From Rhodocyclus tenuis (lineage in GTDB: Bacteria > Pseudomonadota > Gammaproteobacteria > Burkholderiales > Rhodocyclaceae): DNA of 64,000 bases. The notes beneath the pieces are model-generated. The model did no database searches. It was not told where the DNA came from and worked only from the letters and a program-made list of their open reading frames with translations. The stretch lies in NCBI RefSeq assembly GCF_014197755.1, contig NZ_JACIGE010000002.1:430985-494984 (forward strand). The letters run 5' to 3'. This document shows, piece after piece, positions 16,622 to 25,601 of this stretch. Both the position numbers and the translations under genes were made by a program. Numbering within the stretch: position 1 is the first letter of the stretch; each line of letters opens with the position of its first letter.

Positions 16622-17793
16622 CGCCCGCCCTTGCCGAGGTTGGCGGCGATGATGCGCGCGATGCGCTGCTCGGCCTCCTTGTCCTCGGCGCCGAAGGCAC
16701 GCGTTTCGTAGGCGGGATCGGCGCGCGGCACGGTGCCGAGCACCGGCCCGGACGCATCGCCGACATCGACCTCGACCTGCATCGACAGGCCGACGCGCAG
16801 CGGATGCTCGGCCAGCTCCCTGGCGTCGAGCGCGATGCGCACCGGCACGCGCTGCACCACCTTGATCCAGTTGCCGGTGGCGTTCTGCGCCGGCAGCAGC
16901 GAGAAGACGCCGCCGGTGCCGGCGCCGAGGCCGAGCAGCTTGCCGTGGTAGTCGACGCTGCTGCCGTAGATGTCGGCGGTCAGTTTCACCGGCTGACCGA
17001 TGCGCATGCGCGAAAGCTGGCTTTCCTTGAAGTTGGCGTCGACCCACAGGCCGTCGAGCGGAACGATCGCCATCAGCGGCGTACCGGGCTGGATGCGCTG
17101 GCCAACCTGAACGCTGCGCTTGGCAACGTAGCCGGACACCGGCGCCGGCAGCATGGCGCGGGTGTAGGCGAGATGCGCCTCACGCACGTGCGCGGCGGCC
17201 TTGGCGACGTTCGGGTGATCCGCCGGCGTCGTGCCTTCGGTCAGCGCCTCGGCGGCGGCGAGCTGTTCGCGCGCGGCAGCGAGCGCCGAGGCGGCGGCGC
17301 GGGCGGCGGCGGAGGCGTGCTCGATCTCCTCGACGGCAAGCGCGCCGCTGCCGGCAACCAGCTGCCGGCGACGCTCGTCCTCGCTGGCGCGCTGCAGTTC
17401 GGCCTCGCGCAGGTTCACCTGCGCGGCGGCGGCGGCGCGACTGGCGTAGAGGTTACGCACGTTGCGCACCTCGCGCGCCAGATCGGCTTCGGCCTGCTCA
17501 AGCGCCAGCCGGGCGTCGGCCGGATCGAGGCGGACCAGCGCCTGCCCGGCCTCGACGTAGTCGGTGTCGTCGGCGGCGATGGCAAGAACGGTGCCGCCGA
17601 CCTGCGGCGTCACCTGCACCAGATTGCCGCCAACGTAGGCGTTGTCGGTATGTTCGTGCACGCGGCCGACGAGCAGCCACCAGGCCAGATAGAGGACGCC
17701 GAGGACGGCGATGACGATGACCGCGCGCGTGACGAACTGGCGACGACGGCCGTCGGCGATGGCGGTTGAGGGGGTTTCTTTCTGTTCGCTCAT
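16618..17793 (-). CDS. emrA: EmrA-type membrane fusion protein (HlyD family)
   Basis: Periplasmic adaptor linking EmrB to the outer-membrane channel. 391 residues: one N-terminal transmembrane segment (about 21-42), TDNAYVGGNLVQVTPQVGGTV biotinyl-lipoyl half-motif, a long alpha-helical hairpin rich in Ala/Glu (about 95-195), APVSGYVAKRSVQVGQ second half-motif, and DANFKESQL in the beta-barrel. It overlaps the upstream NodT gene by four bases and emrB by four bases, so the three are one operon. Confidence 0.94.
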   Translation of the reverse strand: MSEQKETPSTAIADGRRRQFVTRAVIVIAVLGVLYLAWWLLVGRVHEHTDNAYVGGNLVQVTPQVGGTVLAIAADDTDYVEAGQALVRLDPADARLALEQAEADLAREVRNVRNLYASRAAAAAQVNLREAELQRASEDERRRQLVAGSGALAVEEIEHASAAARAAASALAAAREQLAAAEALTEGTTPADHPNVAKAAAHVREAHLAYTRAMLPAPVSGYVAKRSVQVGQRIQPGTPLMAIVPLDGLWVDANFKESQLSRMRIGQPVKLTADIYGSSVDYHGKLLGLGAGTGGVFSLLPAQNATGNWIKVVQRVPVRIALDARELAEHPLRVGLSMQVEVDVGDASGPVLGTVPRADPAYETRAFGAEDKEAEQRIARIIAANLGKGGR

Positions 17794-19256
17794 TGGGCTG
17801 CGCTCGCGGGAGCGTCCTCGTGGGTTCGGGATTGCGGCGCGGCATCGTAGCCGCCGCCAAGCGCCTTGATCAGGCCAAGACGGGTTTCCAGACTGCGTTC
17901 ATTCACGTCGACGAGCGCGCGCCGGCGGGCGAGCCAGGCGTCGTCGTCGGCGAGCAGCGTCAGTTCGCTGGCCAGACCGGCGGCAAAGCGGATCTGCGTC
18001 AGTTCGCGCGTCTTCGCCGCCTGCGCCAGCGCGTGCTGCGCCTCGCCCTGCTGCCCGGCGAGCGCGGCAAGGCTCGCCGCCTGATCGGCCACTTCGCGCA
18101 CGGCGTCGAGCAGGGTCTGGTTGTACTGCTCGATGGCGAGATCGAGGTCGGCGTTGGCGCTGTCGAGACCGGCGCGCAGGCGGCCGCCGTCGAAGATCGG
18201 CAGGCTGATCGCCGGACCCCAGCCGGCGATGCCGCTGCCGGACTTGAGCAGATTGCCAAGGCCGATGCTCGAATAACCGGCAAAGGCAATGAGGTTTACG
18301 TTCGGATAGAACTCGGCGCGCGCCGCCGCGGCGCTGCCGCGCGCCGCCTCGACCAGCCAGCGTGCGGCGACGAGATCGGGGCGCCGGCCTAGCAGGTCGG
18401 CCGGCAGTACGCTGGGCAGGGCGGCGCCACCGGCAGCCGGGTCGGGCAGTTGCGGGCGCGGCAGCGTCGCCGCGAAATCGGGGCCAAATCCGGCCAGCGC
18501 GGCGATCTGGTGGCGCTGCAACGTGATCTGCTCGCGCTGCGCCTGCATGTCCTGCCGTGCCGCGGCCAGCGCAGCGTCGGCGCTCGCCACGTCACCGGCG
18601 GCGGCCAGCCCGGCGTCGAAGAGGCGGCGCGTCAGCTGCAACTGGCGTTCGCGTTGCGTGCGCTGCGCTTCGACGATGTCGAGCACGCGGTAGCTGCGGT
18701 CGAGGCGTAGCCAGGACTGGACGACAGCGGCGACGAGCAGCAGACGCGCACTCTCACGCTCTGCACCGGCGGCGCGCGTCTGCGACACGGCGGCGGCGAG
18801 GCGGTCGCGGTTACGCCCCCAGAAATCGAAGTCGTAGGCGAAGTCGAGCGCCAGTTCGCCCGAAGTGAGGATGCTGCCGGCGTACGGCTTGGGGATCATG
18901 CCGTTTTCGGTGTAGCGCTGGCGCGTCGCCTGCAGGCTCGACGACACGTCGGGAAAGCGCAGCGAACCGGCGCTGTCGGCAAGTGCGCGCGCCTTCGCCA
19001 GCCGCGCTTCGGCGATGCGCAGCGACGGGCTTTCCCTGAGCGCGCTGGCAACCAGTGCATCGAGCCCGGCGTCGCCGAAAGCGGACCACCAGCGCTCCTG
19101 CGGCCAGGGCGCGTCGCCCGCGCTGAGCTGCGCTGCCAGCGTCGCCGGATCGGCAGGGCTGGCGCGTGAAGCGCTGTCGCCCGGCGTCGCGCACGCCGTC
19201 AGCAGGAGCAGCGGCAGCGCGGCAAGAAGTGCAGTGCGCGGAAGTGAACAGGGCAT
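17790..19256 (-). CDS. NodT-family outer-membrane efflux lipoprotein
   Basis: TolC-like outer-membrane channel of the RND/MFS efflux type, 488 residues. The start at 19256 gives a lipoprotein signal with lipobox LLTAC (Cys about 21). Two repeats of the OEP domain follow, with WWSAFGDAGLDALV, LRIAEARLAKARALAD, LGRRPDLVAARW and FYPNVNLIAFAGYSS. It is first in the NodT-emrA-emrB operon, read away from lysR. Confidence 0.93.
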   Translation of the reverse strand: MPCSLPRTALLAALPLLLLTACATPGDSASRASPADPATLAAQLSAGDAPWPQERWWSAFGDAGLDALVASALRESPSLRIAEARLAKARALADSAGSLRFPDVSSSLQATRQRYTENGMIPKPYAGSILTSGELALDFAYDFDFWGRNRDRLAAAVSQTRAAGAERESARLLLVAAVVQSWLRLDRSYRVLDIVEAQRTQRERQLQLTRRLFDAGLAAAGDVASADAALAAARQDMQAQREQITLQRHQIAALAGFGPDFAATLPRPQLPDPAAGGAALPSVLPADLLGRRPDLVAARWLVEAARGSAAAARAEFYPNVNLIAFAGYSSIGLGNLLKSGSGIAGWGPAISLPIFDGGRLRAGLDSANADLDLAIEQYNQTLLDAVREVADQAASLAALAGQQGEAQHALAQAAKTRELTQIRFAAGLASELTLLADDDAWLARRRALVDVNERSLETRLGLIKALGGGYDAAPQSRTHEDAPASAAQ

Positions 19257-19335
19257 CGGAGAAGGCGCAAGGTTTGGCGGGGACGTTACTTTACTCCGTG
19301 CCTGCAAGCGGGATAAGCTGGCTTTTTCGGGATTG

Positions 19336-19357
19336 ATTGTTTCATTGAGAGAACAAT
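19336..19357. promoter_or_regulatory. Inverted repeat ATTGTT-N10-AACAAT at the lysR start
   Basis: A perfect 6-bp inverted repeat, ATTGTT at 19336-19341 and AACAAT at 19352-19357, spaced 10 bases, in the 99-bp divergent region. The right half overlaps the lysR ATG (19356). Its placement suits autorepression of lysR and control of the efflux operon, but it also has only partial likeness to the T-N11-A form. Confidence 0.45.
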
Positions 19358-20321
19358 GGCGACCGACCTCAACCAGCTGCTCGTTTTCGCCAAGGTAGTC
19401 GAACAGGGCAGTTTCATCGGCGCGGCCCGCGCGCTGGCATTGCCGCGCACGACCATCAGCCGGCGCATCCAAGAACTCGAGGAACGTCTCGGCACGCGCC
19501 TCTTGCAGCGCACGACGCGGCGCGTTTCGCTGACCGAGGCCGGCGCGATCTACTACGAGTACTGCAGCCGCATCGCACAGGAGATCACCGACGCCGAACA
19601 CGCCGTCGGCCGCGTGCAGGAAGAACCGCGGGGCACACTACGCGTGTCGGCGGCGTTTTCCTTCGGCATGAGCATTCTCGTTCCGGTCGTCCCAGAGTTC
19701 ATGAGCCGCCACCCGGAAATCGACCTGCAGCTCGAACTGCGCAACGACGCCGTCGATCTGATCGGCGAAGGCTTCGATCTGGCGATCCGCATCGGCCCGC
19801 TCGCCGACTCGTCGGCCGCCGTCCGCCTGCTCGGCGAAAGCCGCATGGCGCTGTTCGCCAGCCCGGCCTATCTGCAGCAGCACGGCACGCCGACCACGCC
19901 CGAGGAGCTGGCGCAGCATTCGGCACTGACCTTGTCACGGTTCTGCCGGCATGGCCGCTATTTCTGGCCGCTCGGCCGCGGCAACGAAACGCGCGAGGTC
20001 TTCCTCTCGGCGCGGCTGGTCGGCAACGATCCCGGCGTTGTCAGCACCGCCGCGCTGGCCGGACTCGGCATCGCGCTGCTGCCGGCGATCCTCGTGCGGC
20101 GAACGATCCCCGACGGCGCCTTGCTACCGGTGCTGCCCGAGTGGGAAGCGCCGCGCGTCGCTTTCAACGCCGTTTACCCGAGCCGTCGCGGGCTGCCGCC
20201 GAAAGTGCGGGTGTTCATCGATTTCCTCGTCGAGCGCCTCGCCGGCATCCCCGAACTCTATGTCAAGGACGCCAGCCCGCTCGCCGCGACACGCGCGCCG
20301 GCCCGTTCGCCGGGGCTATAA
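19356..20321 (+). CDS. LysR-family transcriptional regulator
   Basis: 321 residues. Residues 1-65 are the winged helix-turn-helix (LNQLLVFAKVVEQGSF, AARALALPRTTISRRIQELEERLGTRLLQRTTR); the rest is the periplasmic-binding-like effector domain starting at RGTLRVSAAFSFG and containing LAIRIGPLADSS. It belongs to the CrgA/AaeR-like branch by its motif pattern. Divergent from the NodT-emrAB operon, which it probably controls. Its stop codon TAA forms part of the rdgC -10 box. Confidence 0.93.
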   Translation: MATDLNQLLVFAKVVEQGSFIGAARALALPRTTISRRIQELEERLGTRLLQRTTRRVSLTEAGAIYYEYCSRIAQEITDAEHAVGRVQEEPRGTLRVSAAFSFGMSILVPVVPEFMSRHPEIDLQLELRNDAVDLIGEGFDLAIRIGPLADSSAAVRLLGESRMALFASPAYLQQHGTPTTPEELAQHSALTLSRFCRHGRYFWPLGRGNETREVFLSARLVGNDPGVVSTAALAGLGIALLPAILVRRTIPDGALLPVLPEWEAPRVAFNAVYPSRRGLPPKVRVFIDFLVERLAGIPELYVKDASPLAATRAPARSPGL

Positions 20322-20322
20322 T
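20317..20322 (+). promoter_or_regulatory. Putative rdgC -10 box (TATAAT)
   Basis: TATAATCGC 50 bases before the rdgC start, overlapping the lysR stop codon. No clear -35 hexamer at the proper distance. Confidence 0.45.
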
Positions 20323-20371
20323 CGCTGCCCCCCTGTTGTCGCACTCACCGCCTTACCCGGAGCAAATCCCC

Positions 20372-21268
20372 ATGTGGTTCAAGAATTTACAGCTCTACCG
20401 CCTGCCGACCGACTGGGCGATCACCGCCGAGAGCCTGTCGGCACAGCTGGCGCAACGCCCGCTCGCCACCTGCGGCGGGCTCGACGCACAAACGCTCGGC
20501 TGGGCCGCGCCGCGCGACGGCGGCGAGCTGGTGCACGCGGTCAACGGCCAGTGGCTGCTGGCGCTCGGCGTCGAACAGAAGCTGCTGCCCGGATCGGTGG
20601 TGACGCAGTTCGCCAAGGATCGCGCCAAGGAAATCGCCGAGAACGAGGGCCGCAAGGTCGGCCGCAAGGAAATGCGCGATCTGAAGGAACGCATCACCGA
20701 AGAACTGCTGCCGCGCGCCTTCGTCCGCCGCCGCACCACTTTCGGCTGGATCGACCCGCAGCACGGCTGGCTGGTCGTCGACGCCGCGTCGCCGGCCAAG
20801 GCCGAGGAATTCCTCGAAACACTGCACAAGACGCTCGAATCGCTGCCGGCCAAGCCGTTGCATCTGGCGCGCTCGCCGGTGGCGGCAATGACCGGCTGGG
20901 TCGCCGACAACGAAGCACCGGCAGGCTTCTCGCTCGACCAGGACCTCGAACTGCGCTCGCCGGAAAAGGCAACCGTGCGCTACGCGAAACACAGTCTCGA
21001 CGGCGAGGAGATTCGCGCGCACATCGCCGCCGGCAAGACGGTAACGCGTCTGGGAATGACCTGGAACGACCGCATTTCCTTCCAGTTCGGCGAGTCGGGC
21101 GCGATCAAGCGCGTCGCCTTCCTCGACATCCTCAAGGAAGAGAACGAGACCGATGTCAGCAACGAGGATGAGCGCTTCGACCTCGACTTCACGCTGATGG
21201 CCGGCGAACTGGCGAAGCTGTTTGCCGACCTGATCGACGCGGTCGGCGGCGAGGCAGAAGCCGGCTGA
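20372..21268 (+). CDS. rdgC: Recombination-associated protein RdgC
   Basis: Nucleoid-associated, ring-forming DNA-binding protein that modulates RecA-dependent recombination and fork repair. 298 residues, the family's usual length. Typical N-terminus [11 protein letters not shown], the AxDGGELVH and [29 protein letters not shown] region, and the C-terminal [16 protein letters not shown] 20372 has a CCCGGAG site upstream; the frame before it lies inside lysR. Confidence 0.96.
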   Translation: MWFKNLQLYRLPTDWAITAESLSAQLAQRPLATCGGLDAQTLGWAAPRDGGELVHAVNGQWLLALGVEQKLLPGSVVTQFAKDRAKEIAENEGRKVGRKEMRDLKERITEELLPRAFVRRRTTFGWIDPQHGWLVVDAASPAKAEEFLETLHKTLESLPAKPLHLARSPVAAMTGWVADNEAPAGFSLDQDLELRSPEKATVRYAKHSLDGEEIRAHIAAGKTVTRLGMTWNDRISFQFGESGAIKRVAFLDILKEENETDVSNEDERFDLDFTLMAGELAKLFADLIDAVGGEAEAG

Positions 21269-21312
21269 CGGCGGACTGAACACGGGCGAATATAGGGCCG
21301 GAATCCTGCGCG

Positions 21313-22071
21313 ATGCTGTTCCTCCTGAAAAAGCTCATCACCGTCATCGTGCTGCCGCCGGTCGGGCCGCTGCTGCTGGCGGCGCTCGGCCTGCTGCTGG
21401 CGCGTTCGCGCCGGCGCGGCTGGCGCCTTGGCGGGTTCACACTGGCGTGGAGCGGCATCGCGCTGCTTTTCGCGCTGTCGCTGCCGGTGGTATCGCGCGG
21501 ACTGAGCGACAGCCTCGGCGGCGAAGTGCTGTCGCCCGCAGAGATCGCGAAAGCGCAAGCCATCGTCGTCCTCGCCGGCGGCATCCGCCAGCACGCACCG
21601 GAATACGGCGGCGTCGGCGTGCCGCGCGAGCATTCGCTGATGCGCCTGCGCTACGGCGCCCACCTGCAGCGCAAGACCGGCCTGCCGCTGCTGCTCAGCG
21701 GCGGCGCGCCGGGCGGCGGCGAAGCCGAGGCGACGGCGATGGCGCGCGCGCTGCACGACGACTACGGCCTCGACGCGCGCTGGGTCGAAACGCAATCGCT
21801 CGACACGCGCGACAACGCCGACCTGTCGGCAAAGATGCTCGCCGCCGCCGACATCCACACCGTCCTGCTCGTCACCGAACGCTTCCACATGAAGCGCGCG
21901 CAGGCCGAATTCGAGCGCGCCGGACTCAAGGTCATTGCGGCACCGACCCTCTTCCCGAGCAACAACGACGAGGCAGACTTCCTCTCCTCGCTGCCATCGA
22001 TGGGGGCGCTGCGCGAAAGCACGCTGGCGCTGCACGAATGGCTGGGAATCCTCGCGCAGCGGCTGCGCTGA
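21313..22071 (+). CDS. YdcF/ElyC-family (DUF218) envelope protein
   Basis: 252 residues: two N-terminal transmembrane helices (about 8-28 and 38-62) and a DUF218 domain with [45 protein letters not shown] and [13 protein letters not shown]. ElyC of E. coli, of the same build, affects lipid-carrier recycling and peptidoglycan assembly; SanA-like relatives affect envelope permeability. The exact function is unknown. Likely its own unit, 44 bases after rdgC. Confidence 0.85.
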   Translation: MLFLLKKLITVIVLPPVGPLLLAALGLLLARSRRRGWRLGGFTLAWSGIALLFALSLPVVSRGLSDSLGGEVLSPAEIAKAQAIVVLAGGIRQHAPEYGGVGVPREHSLMRLRYGAHLQRKTGLPLLLSGGAPGGGEAEATAMARALHDDYGLDARWVETQSLDTRDNADLSAKMLAAADIHTVLLVTERFHMKRAQAEFERAGLKVIAAPTLFPSNNDEADFLSSLPSMGALRESTLALHEWLGILAQRLR

Positions 22072-22156
22072 GACGAAACACGCCGCCCCCGGCCGCGCCA
22101 GCGCAGCGCCTGAACGCGGCGCTTGGATGCGGCACCAGAATTCAGTCCTTTCCTTC

Positions 22157-22162
22157 TACAAT
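22157..22162 (+). promoter_or_regulatory. Putative gcdH -10 box (TACAAT)
   Basis: TACAATCGC 40 bases before the gcdH start, resembling the other -10 boxes of this window. No matching -35 seen. Confidence 0.35.
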
Positions 22163-22202
22163 CGCCGGCAGCCCTCGCCCGCCCGATTCAGGAAGGATTC
22201 CG

Positions 22203-23390
22203 ATGCCATCCGCCAAACCGCGCTTTTCCTGGGAAGACCCGTTCCAGCTCGACCGTCAGCTGAGCGACGAGGAACGCATGGTGCGCGACAGCACGCGTGC
22301 CTTCTGCGAGGAACGCCTGCGCCCGCGCGTGCGTGACGCCTTCCGCCACGAACACACCGATCCGGCGATCTTCCGCGAGATGGGCGAACTCGGCCTGCTC
22401 GGCCCGACGCTGCCGCCCGAATACGGCGGCGCCGGTCTCAATTACGTCAGCTACGGGCTGGTCGCGCGCGAGGTCGAGCGCGTCGATTCGGGCTACCGCT
22501 CGATGCTCTCCGTGCAGTCCTCGCTGGTGATGCTGCCGATCTTCGTCTTCGGTAGCGAAGCGCAAAGGCGCAAATACCTGCCGGCGCTGGCACGCGGCGA
22601 GTTGATCGGCTGCTTCGGCCTGACCGAACCAGACCACGGCTCCGATCCGGGCAGCATGGCGACGCGCGCCCGCCGCGTCGACGGCGGCTTTCGCCTCACC
22701 GGCAGCAAGATGTGGATCACCAACTCGCCGATTGCCGACGTCTTCGTCGTCTGGGCGAAGAACGACGCCGGCGACATCCGCGGCTACCTGCTCGAAAAAG
22801 GCATGGCCGGCCTGACGGCGCCGCCGATCCACGGCAAGGTCGGCCTGCGCAGCTCGATCACCGGCGAGATCGTCATGGACGAGGTGTTCGTCCCGACCGA
22901 CAACGAACTGCCCGGCGTCAGCGGCCTGAAAGGGCCGTTCACCTGCCTCGATGCGGCGCGCTACGGCATCGCCTGGGGCGCGCTCGGCGCCGCCGAGGAC
23001 TGCTGGCACACGGCGCGCCAGTACGTGCTCGACCGGCAGCAGTTCGGCCGCCCACTCGCCGCCAACCAGCTGATCCAGAAAAAGCTTGCCGACATGCAGA
23101 GCGAAATCGCGCTCGGCCTGCAGGGCTGCCTGCGCCTCGGCCGCATGAAGGACGAAGGCAGCGCCACGCCGGAAATCACCTCGCTGCTCAAGCGCAACTC
23201 CTGCGGCAAGGCGCTCGACATCGCCCGCAACGCGCGCGACATGCTCGGCGGCAACGGCATTTCCGACGAATTCGGCGTCATCCGCCATCTGGTCAATCTG
23301 GAAGTGGTGAACACCTACGAAGGCACGCAGGACATCCACGCGCTGATCCTCGGCCGCGCGCAGACAGGAATCGCGGCTTTCGACGGCTGA
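22203..23390 (+). CDS. gcdH: Glutaryl-CoA dehydrogenase
   Basis: FAD-dependent oxidative decarboxylation of glutaryl-CoA to crotonyl-CoA, used in lysine/tryptophan breakdown and in anaerobic benzoyl-CoA degradation. 395 residues. Characteristic are [18 protein letters not shown] at the N-terminus, [38 protein letters not shown] and the catalytic glutamate in [12 protein letters not shown] (Glu373). AGGAAGG precedes the ATG. It stands alone here; together with paaK it suits an aromatic-degrading lifestyle. Confidence 0.96.
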   Translation: MPSAKPRFSWEDPFQLDRQLSDEERMVRDSTRAFCEERLRPRVRDAFRHEHTDPAIFREMGELGLLGPTLPPEYGGAGLNYVSYGLVAREVERVDSGYRSMLSVQSSLVMLPIFVFGSEAQRRKYLPALARGELIGCFGLTEPDHGSDPGSMATRARRVDGGFRLTGSKMWITNSPIADVFVVWAKNDAGDIRGYLLEKGMAGLTAPPIHGKVGLRSSITGEIVMDEVFVPTDNELPGVSGLKGPFTCLDAARYGIAWGALGAAEDCWHTARQYVLDRQQFGRPLAANQLIQKKLADMQSEIALGLQGCLRLGRMKDEGSATPEITSLLKRNSCGKALDIARNARDMLGGNGISDEFGVIRHLVNLEVVNTYEGTQDIHALILGRAQTGIAAFDG

Positions 23391-23474
23391 GCCGTCCGGT
23401 CACGCCGGCAGCAGCCGCACGCCCGGCTGCAAAGGCTTCTTCATTGGCGCCGCCGCTACGACGCTGTCCTACCC

Positions 23475-23480
23475 TATACT
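23475..23480 (+). promoter_or_regulatory. Putative -10 box (TATACT) for the zinc-ribbon/nuclease gene
   Basis: TATACT 28 bases before the start codon, in a more AT-rich spot between gcdH and the next gene. No convincing -35. Confidence 0.35.
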
Positions 23481-23508
23481 TGCCGGACAAGAAATCAGGG
23501 AAGGGCAG

Positions 23509-24504
23509 ATGGGACTCTATCGTTGCAACAAGTGCGGCTATCTAGCAGAAGTCGCCGCCAGCGATGTCGGCAGCAGCAGCAACTGCCCGCGCTGTGGGCA
23601 CGCCAACACCGCATACGACACGGTTTTCTTCGTCGGCAAATTGCTGGAGCGCTACTTCGCACTGCGGACGACACATGCACAAGGCAACAGCGAAGCGGCA
23701 GACAACGGCAAGGCGCCGGCAGCCCCCGCCAGCCCGCCCAAGCTCGAAACGTTGAACATCTACAACACCGCGCTGATCGCCACCGACCTGCAGCACGGGC
23801 CGCTCAACGAATGGTTCGGCAAGCGACGCATCCGCATCCAGCCGAACCTTGAAGCCGTCGACACAACCGGCTTTTTCGACGAGGTGGCGCTCGAAATCGG
23901 TAACAACTACGAGCTGTTCAAGCCACTGCTCGATCAGGTGCGCTTCGCGCAGGCGAAGAGCCACTGGGGAATCAAGGTTGAACTCGGCAAGTACAAGGAG
24001 GCGGACAACCTCGCGATAGTCACCTTCTGCCGCCAGTTGCACGAGTACTCGTTCTTCTCGCGCTACATCTACCAGAAGGGTGAGAAGACCATCCGCCTCG
24101 GCATTCAGGAATCGGTCAAGATCCAGCGCTTCTTCAACGGCGAATGGCTCGAGTGGTTCGCGCTGATGCAGGTGCTGGAGATCTGCAAGGAGCGGCACGC
24201 AGAGCTGTCATGCGCGCGCAATTTGTCGATCACCTTTGCTAACGAAGAGCAGAACGAACTCGACGTCTTCTTCCTGCTCAACGGCGGCGAGCCGGTGTGC
24301 ATCGAATGCAAATCAGGCGAGTTCAGGGAAAGCATCGACAAATACGTCTGCCTGAAAAAGAAACTCGGCCTCGATAAAGCGCACTTCATCCTCTGCGCCA
24401 CCGACCTGACCGACGAACAGGCACGCGGCCTGAGCAGCATGTACGGCCTGACTTTCGTCAACGAACAGGGGCTGGCGCCGCACCTGCAAGGGCTGCTCGG
24501 CTGA
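23509..24504 (+). CDS. Zinc-ribbon protein with C-terminal Card1/DUF1887-like PD-(D/E)xK nuclease domain
   Basis: 331 residues. An N-terminal zinc ribbon is formed by Cys6, Cys9, Cys26 and Cys29 (CNKCG, CPRCG). After an Ala/Pro linker (60-78) comes a mixed domain, then GEWLEWF (211-217) and a restriction-endonuclease-like core: NELDVFFL with Glu250/Asp252, a short turn, and CIECKSG with Glu266 and Lys268. This WLE...ELDV...ECK order resembles the nuclease domain of DUF1887/Card1 (Can2) proteins, which are CRISPR ancillary nucleases, but no CRISPR genes are present. A strong ribosome site (AGGGAAGGG) supports the ATG. Likely a DNA/RNA-acting defence or regulatory protein; the role is inferred only. 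Confidence 0.68.
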   Translation: MGLYRCNKCGYLAEVAASDVGSSSNCPRCGHANTAYDTVFFVGKLLERYFALRTTHAQGNSEAADNGKAPAAPASPPKLETLNIYNTALIATDLQHGPLNEWFGKRRIRIQPNLEAVDTTGFFDEVALEIGNNYELFKPLLDQVRFAQAKSHWGIKVELGKYKEADNLAIVTFCRQLHEYSFFSRYIYQKGEKTIRLGIQESVKIQRFFNGEWLEWFALMQVLEICKERHAELSCARNLSITFANEEQNELDVFFLLNGGEPVCIECKSGEFRESIDKYVCLKKKLGLDKAHFILCATDLTDEQARGLSSMYGLTFVNEQGLAPHLQGLLG

Positions 24505-24539
24505 ACGCCGCCGCCATCGCACCCTGACGCCCGGCGACG

Positions 24540-24806
24540 ATGCTACTGCTTCTCTTCCTGCTCATCCTGCTACTGGCCGTCGCTTGGGGTCTGGCCGACT
24601 ACCAGCTCAACGCGCGCATCGACAGCGCCACGCCACCGGCACCGCCAGCGGTCGTCCGGTCGGGGCAAGCAACGCTGGCGCCGAATCCGCCAGTCATTAC
24701 GCCACGCGACGGCGAAGGCAGTACGGGAGATCAAGCCGGAAGCGATGCCACGGGCACGACAGAAAGTGCCGATCCTGCGCCAGATGCGGAAGGCCGCGCC
24801 CGCTGA
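24540..24806 (+). CDS. Possible small single-span membrane protein
   Basis: 88 residues, 35 bases after the zinc-ribbon/nuclease gene on the same strand. Residues 1-19 are a very hydrophobic Leu-rich segment followed by a Pro/Ala/Gly/Asp-rich tail without recognisable domain. There is no clear ribosome-binding site, so it may not be translated; if real it would be a membrane-tethered partner or an unrelated small protein. Confidence 0.35.
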   Translation: MLLLLFLLILLLAVAWGLADYQLNARIDSATPPAPPAVVRSGQATLAPNPPVITPRDGEGSTGDQAGSDATGTTESADPAPDAEGRAR

Positions 24807-24972
24807 GCACTGGTTTGCACCACGTCTGGCCAAACGACCCGCCTGCCTGAGCACTCCTTTGTCATCACGATAGCAAGCGGCCATAACCCGGCGATCGGGG
24901 CAGGCATCCGATCAATATTCAAGGCGTACTCAAACCCGGTCGAGTGGCCGGCACCTGCCGACTAAGCTGCTT

Positions 24973-25137
24973 TTAACGGGGAGGAACGACCACCGTGGTG
25001 GTGCCAGTACTTCCGGTTGCGCCAGTGTTACCCTGATTGCCCTGTGCGCCTTGCGGGCCAGCCGGACCGGCTGCGCCGCCGCATGCACTCAAGGTGAATA
25101 TCGTTAGCGCTGCCACAGCAAGTTCTAAAAGTTTCAT
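24973..25137 (-). CDS. Small collagen-like lipoprotein
   Basis: 54 residues from ATG 25137, which has AGGAG nine bases upstream. Residues 1-21 are a lipoprotein signal with lipobox LSAC (Cys21). The mature part is eight uninterrupted Gly-X-Y triplets (from GAA, GPA, GPQ through GSTG) and ends TTVVVPPR. Collagen-like tracts occur in bacterial surface proteins; here the mature protein is little more than the repeat. Function unknown. It is isolated, with 464 bases free upstream. Confidence 0.65.
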   Translation of the reverse strand: MKLLELAVAALTIFTLSACGGAAGPAGPQGAQGNQGNTGATGSTGTTTVVVPPR

Positions 25138-25601
25138 GATGATTTCTCCTGGCTGGATTAAGAGATCCGCCAAGATGAGTCCCAGGGACCTCCTCGATGT
25201 GATCAGTATCCGGAAAATGCTCAGCGTCGGCAGATCAGGCCATCGCCATTTTGGGAACAGATCGGAAGCCGGAGTGCAGGTATCTTTTTAGCGGATACCA
25301 TATTTCAGCGGATCTTTTCCCTTGGTTGAAGGTACGCGCACGCTGCCATCCAATCCGTGCGCTGGCGCACAAACCCCCCTCGCCCTGAGCGATCTGCGCT
25401 TTACCTTCATCGAGTTCTCGGCTCGCCTAACTGGCCGAATATGGCCGATAGGTCCTGGGAAGAGCATCTACGGCACGACGTACCAACCCTGAGGTCACCA
25501 GCGGCTGCTGCGTAGATCTCCATTGAGCAGAAATTGTGTTCTGCCAAATGGCTGCTCAGGAGAAAGCTGAAGGCCGTTAAGAGGCGGGACGTCCGAAAAC
25601 G
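25138..25601. other. Non-coding stretch, less GC-rich, with hairpins
   Basis: 464 bases without a supported gene. It contains GGTATC/GATACC (25279-25284 with 25294-25299), the heptamer AGCGGAT twice (25290, 25308), and two mutually exclusive stems, GAGCAG/CTGCTC (25525-25530, 25552-25557) and GCAGAA/TTCTGC (25527-25532, 25539-25544). It may hold an RNA gene or a decayed element; nothing is recognised. Confidence 0.35.

Noticed and set aside
15011..16711. Long plus-strand frame opposite emrB
   Set aside because: Charged low-information product, no ribosome site, mirrors the emrB reading frame.
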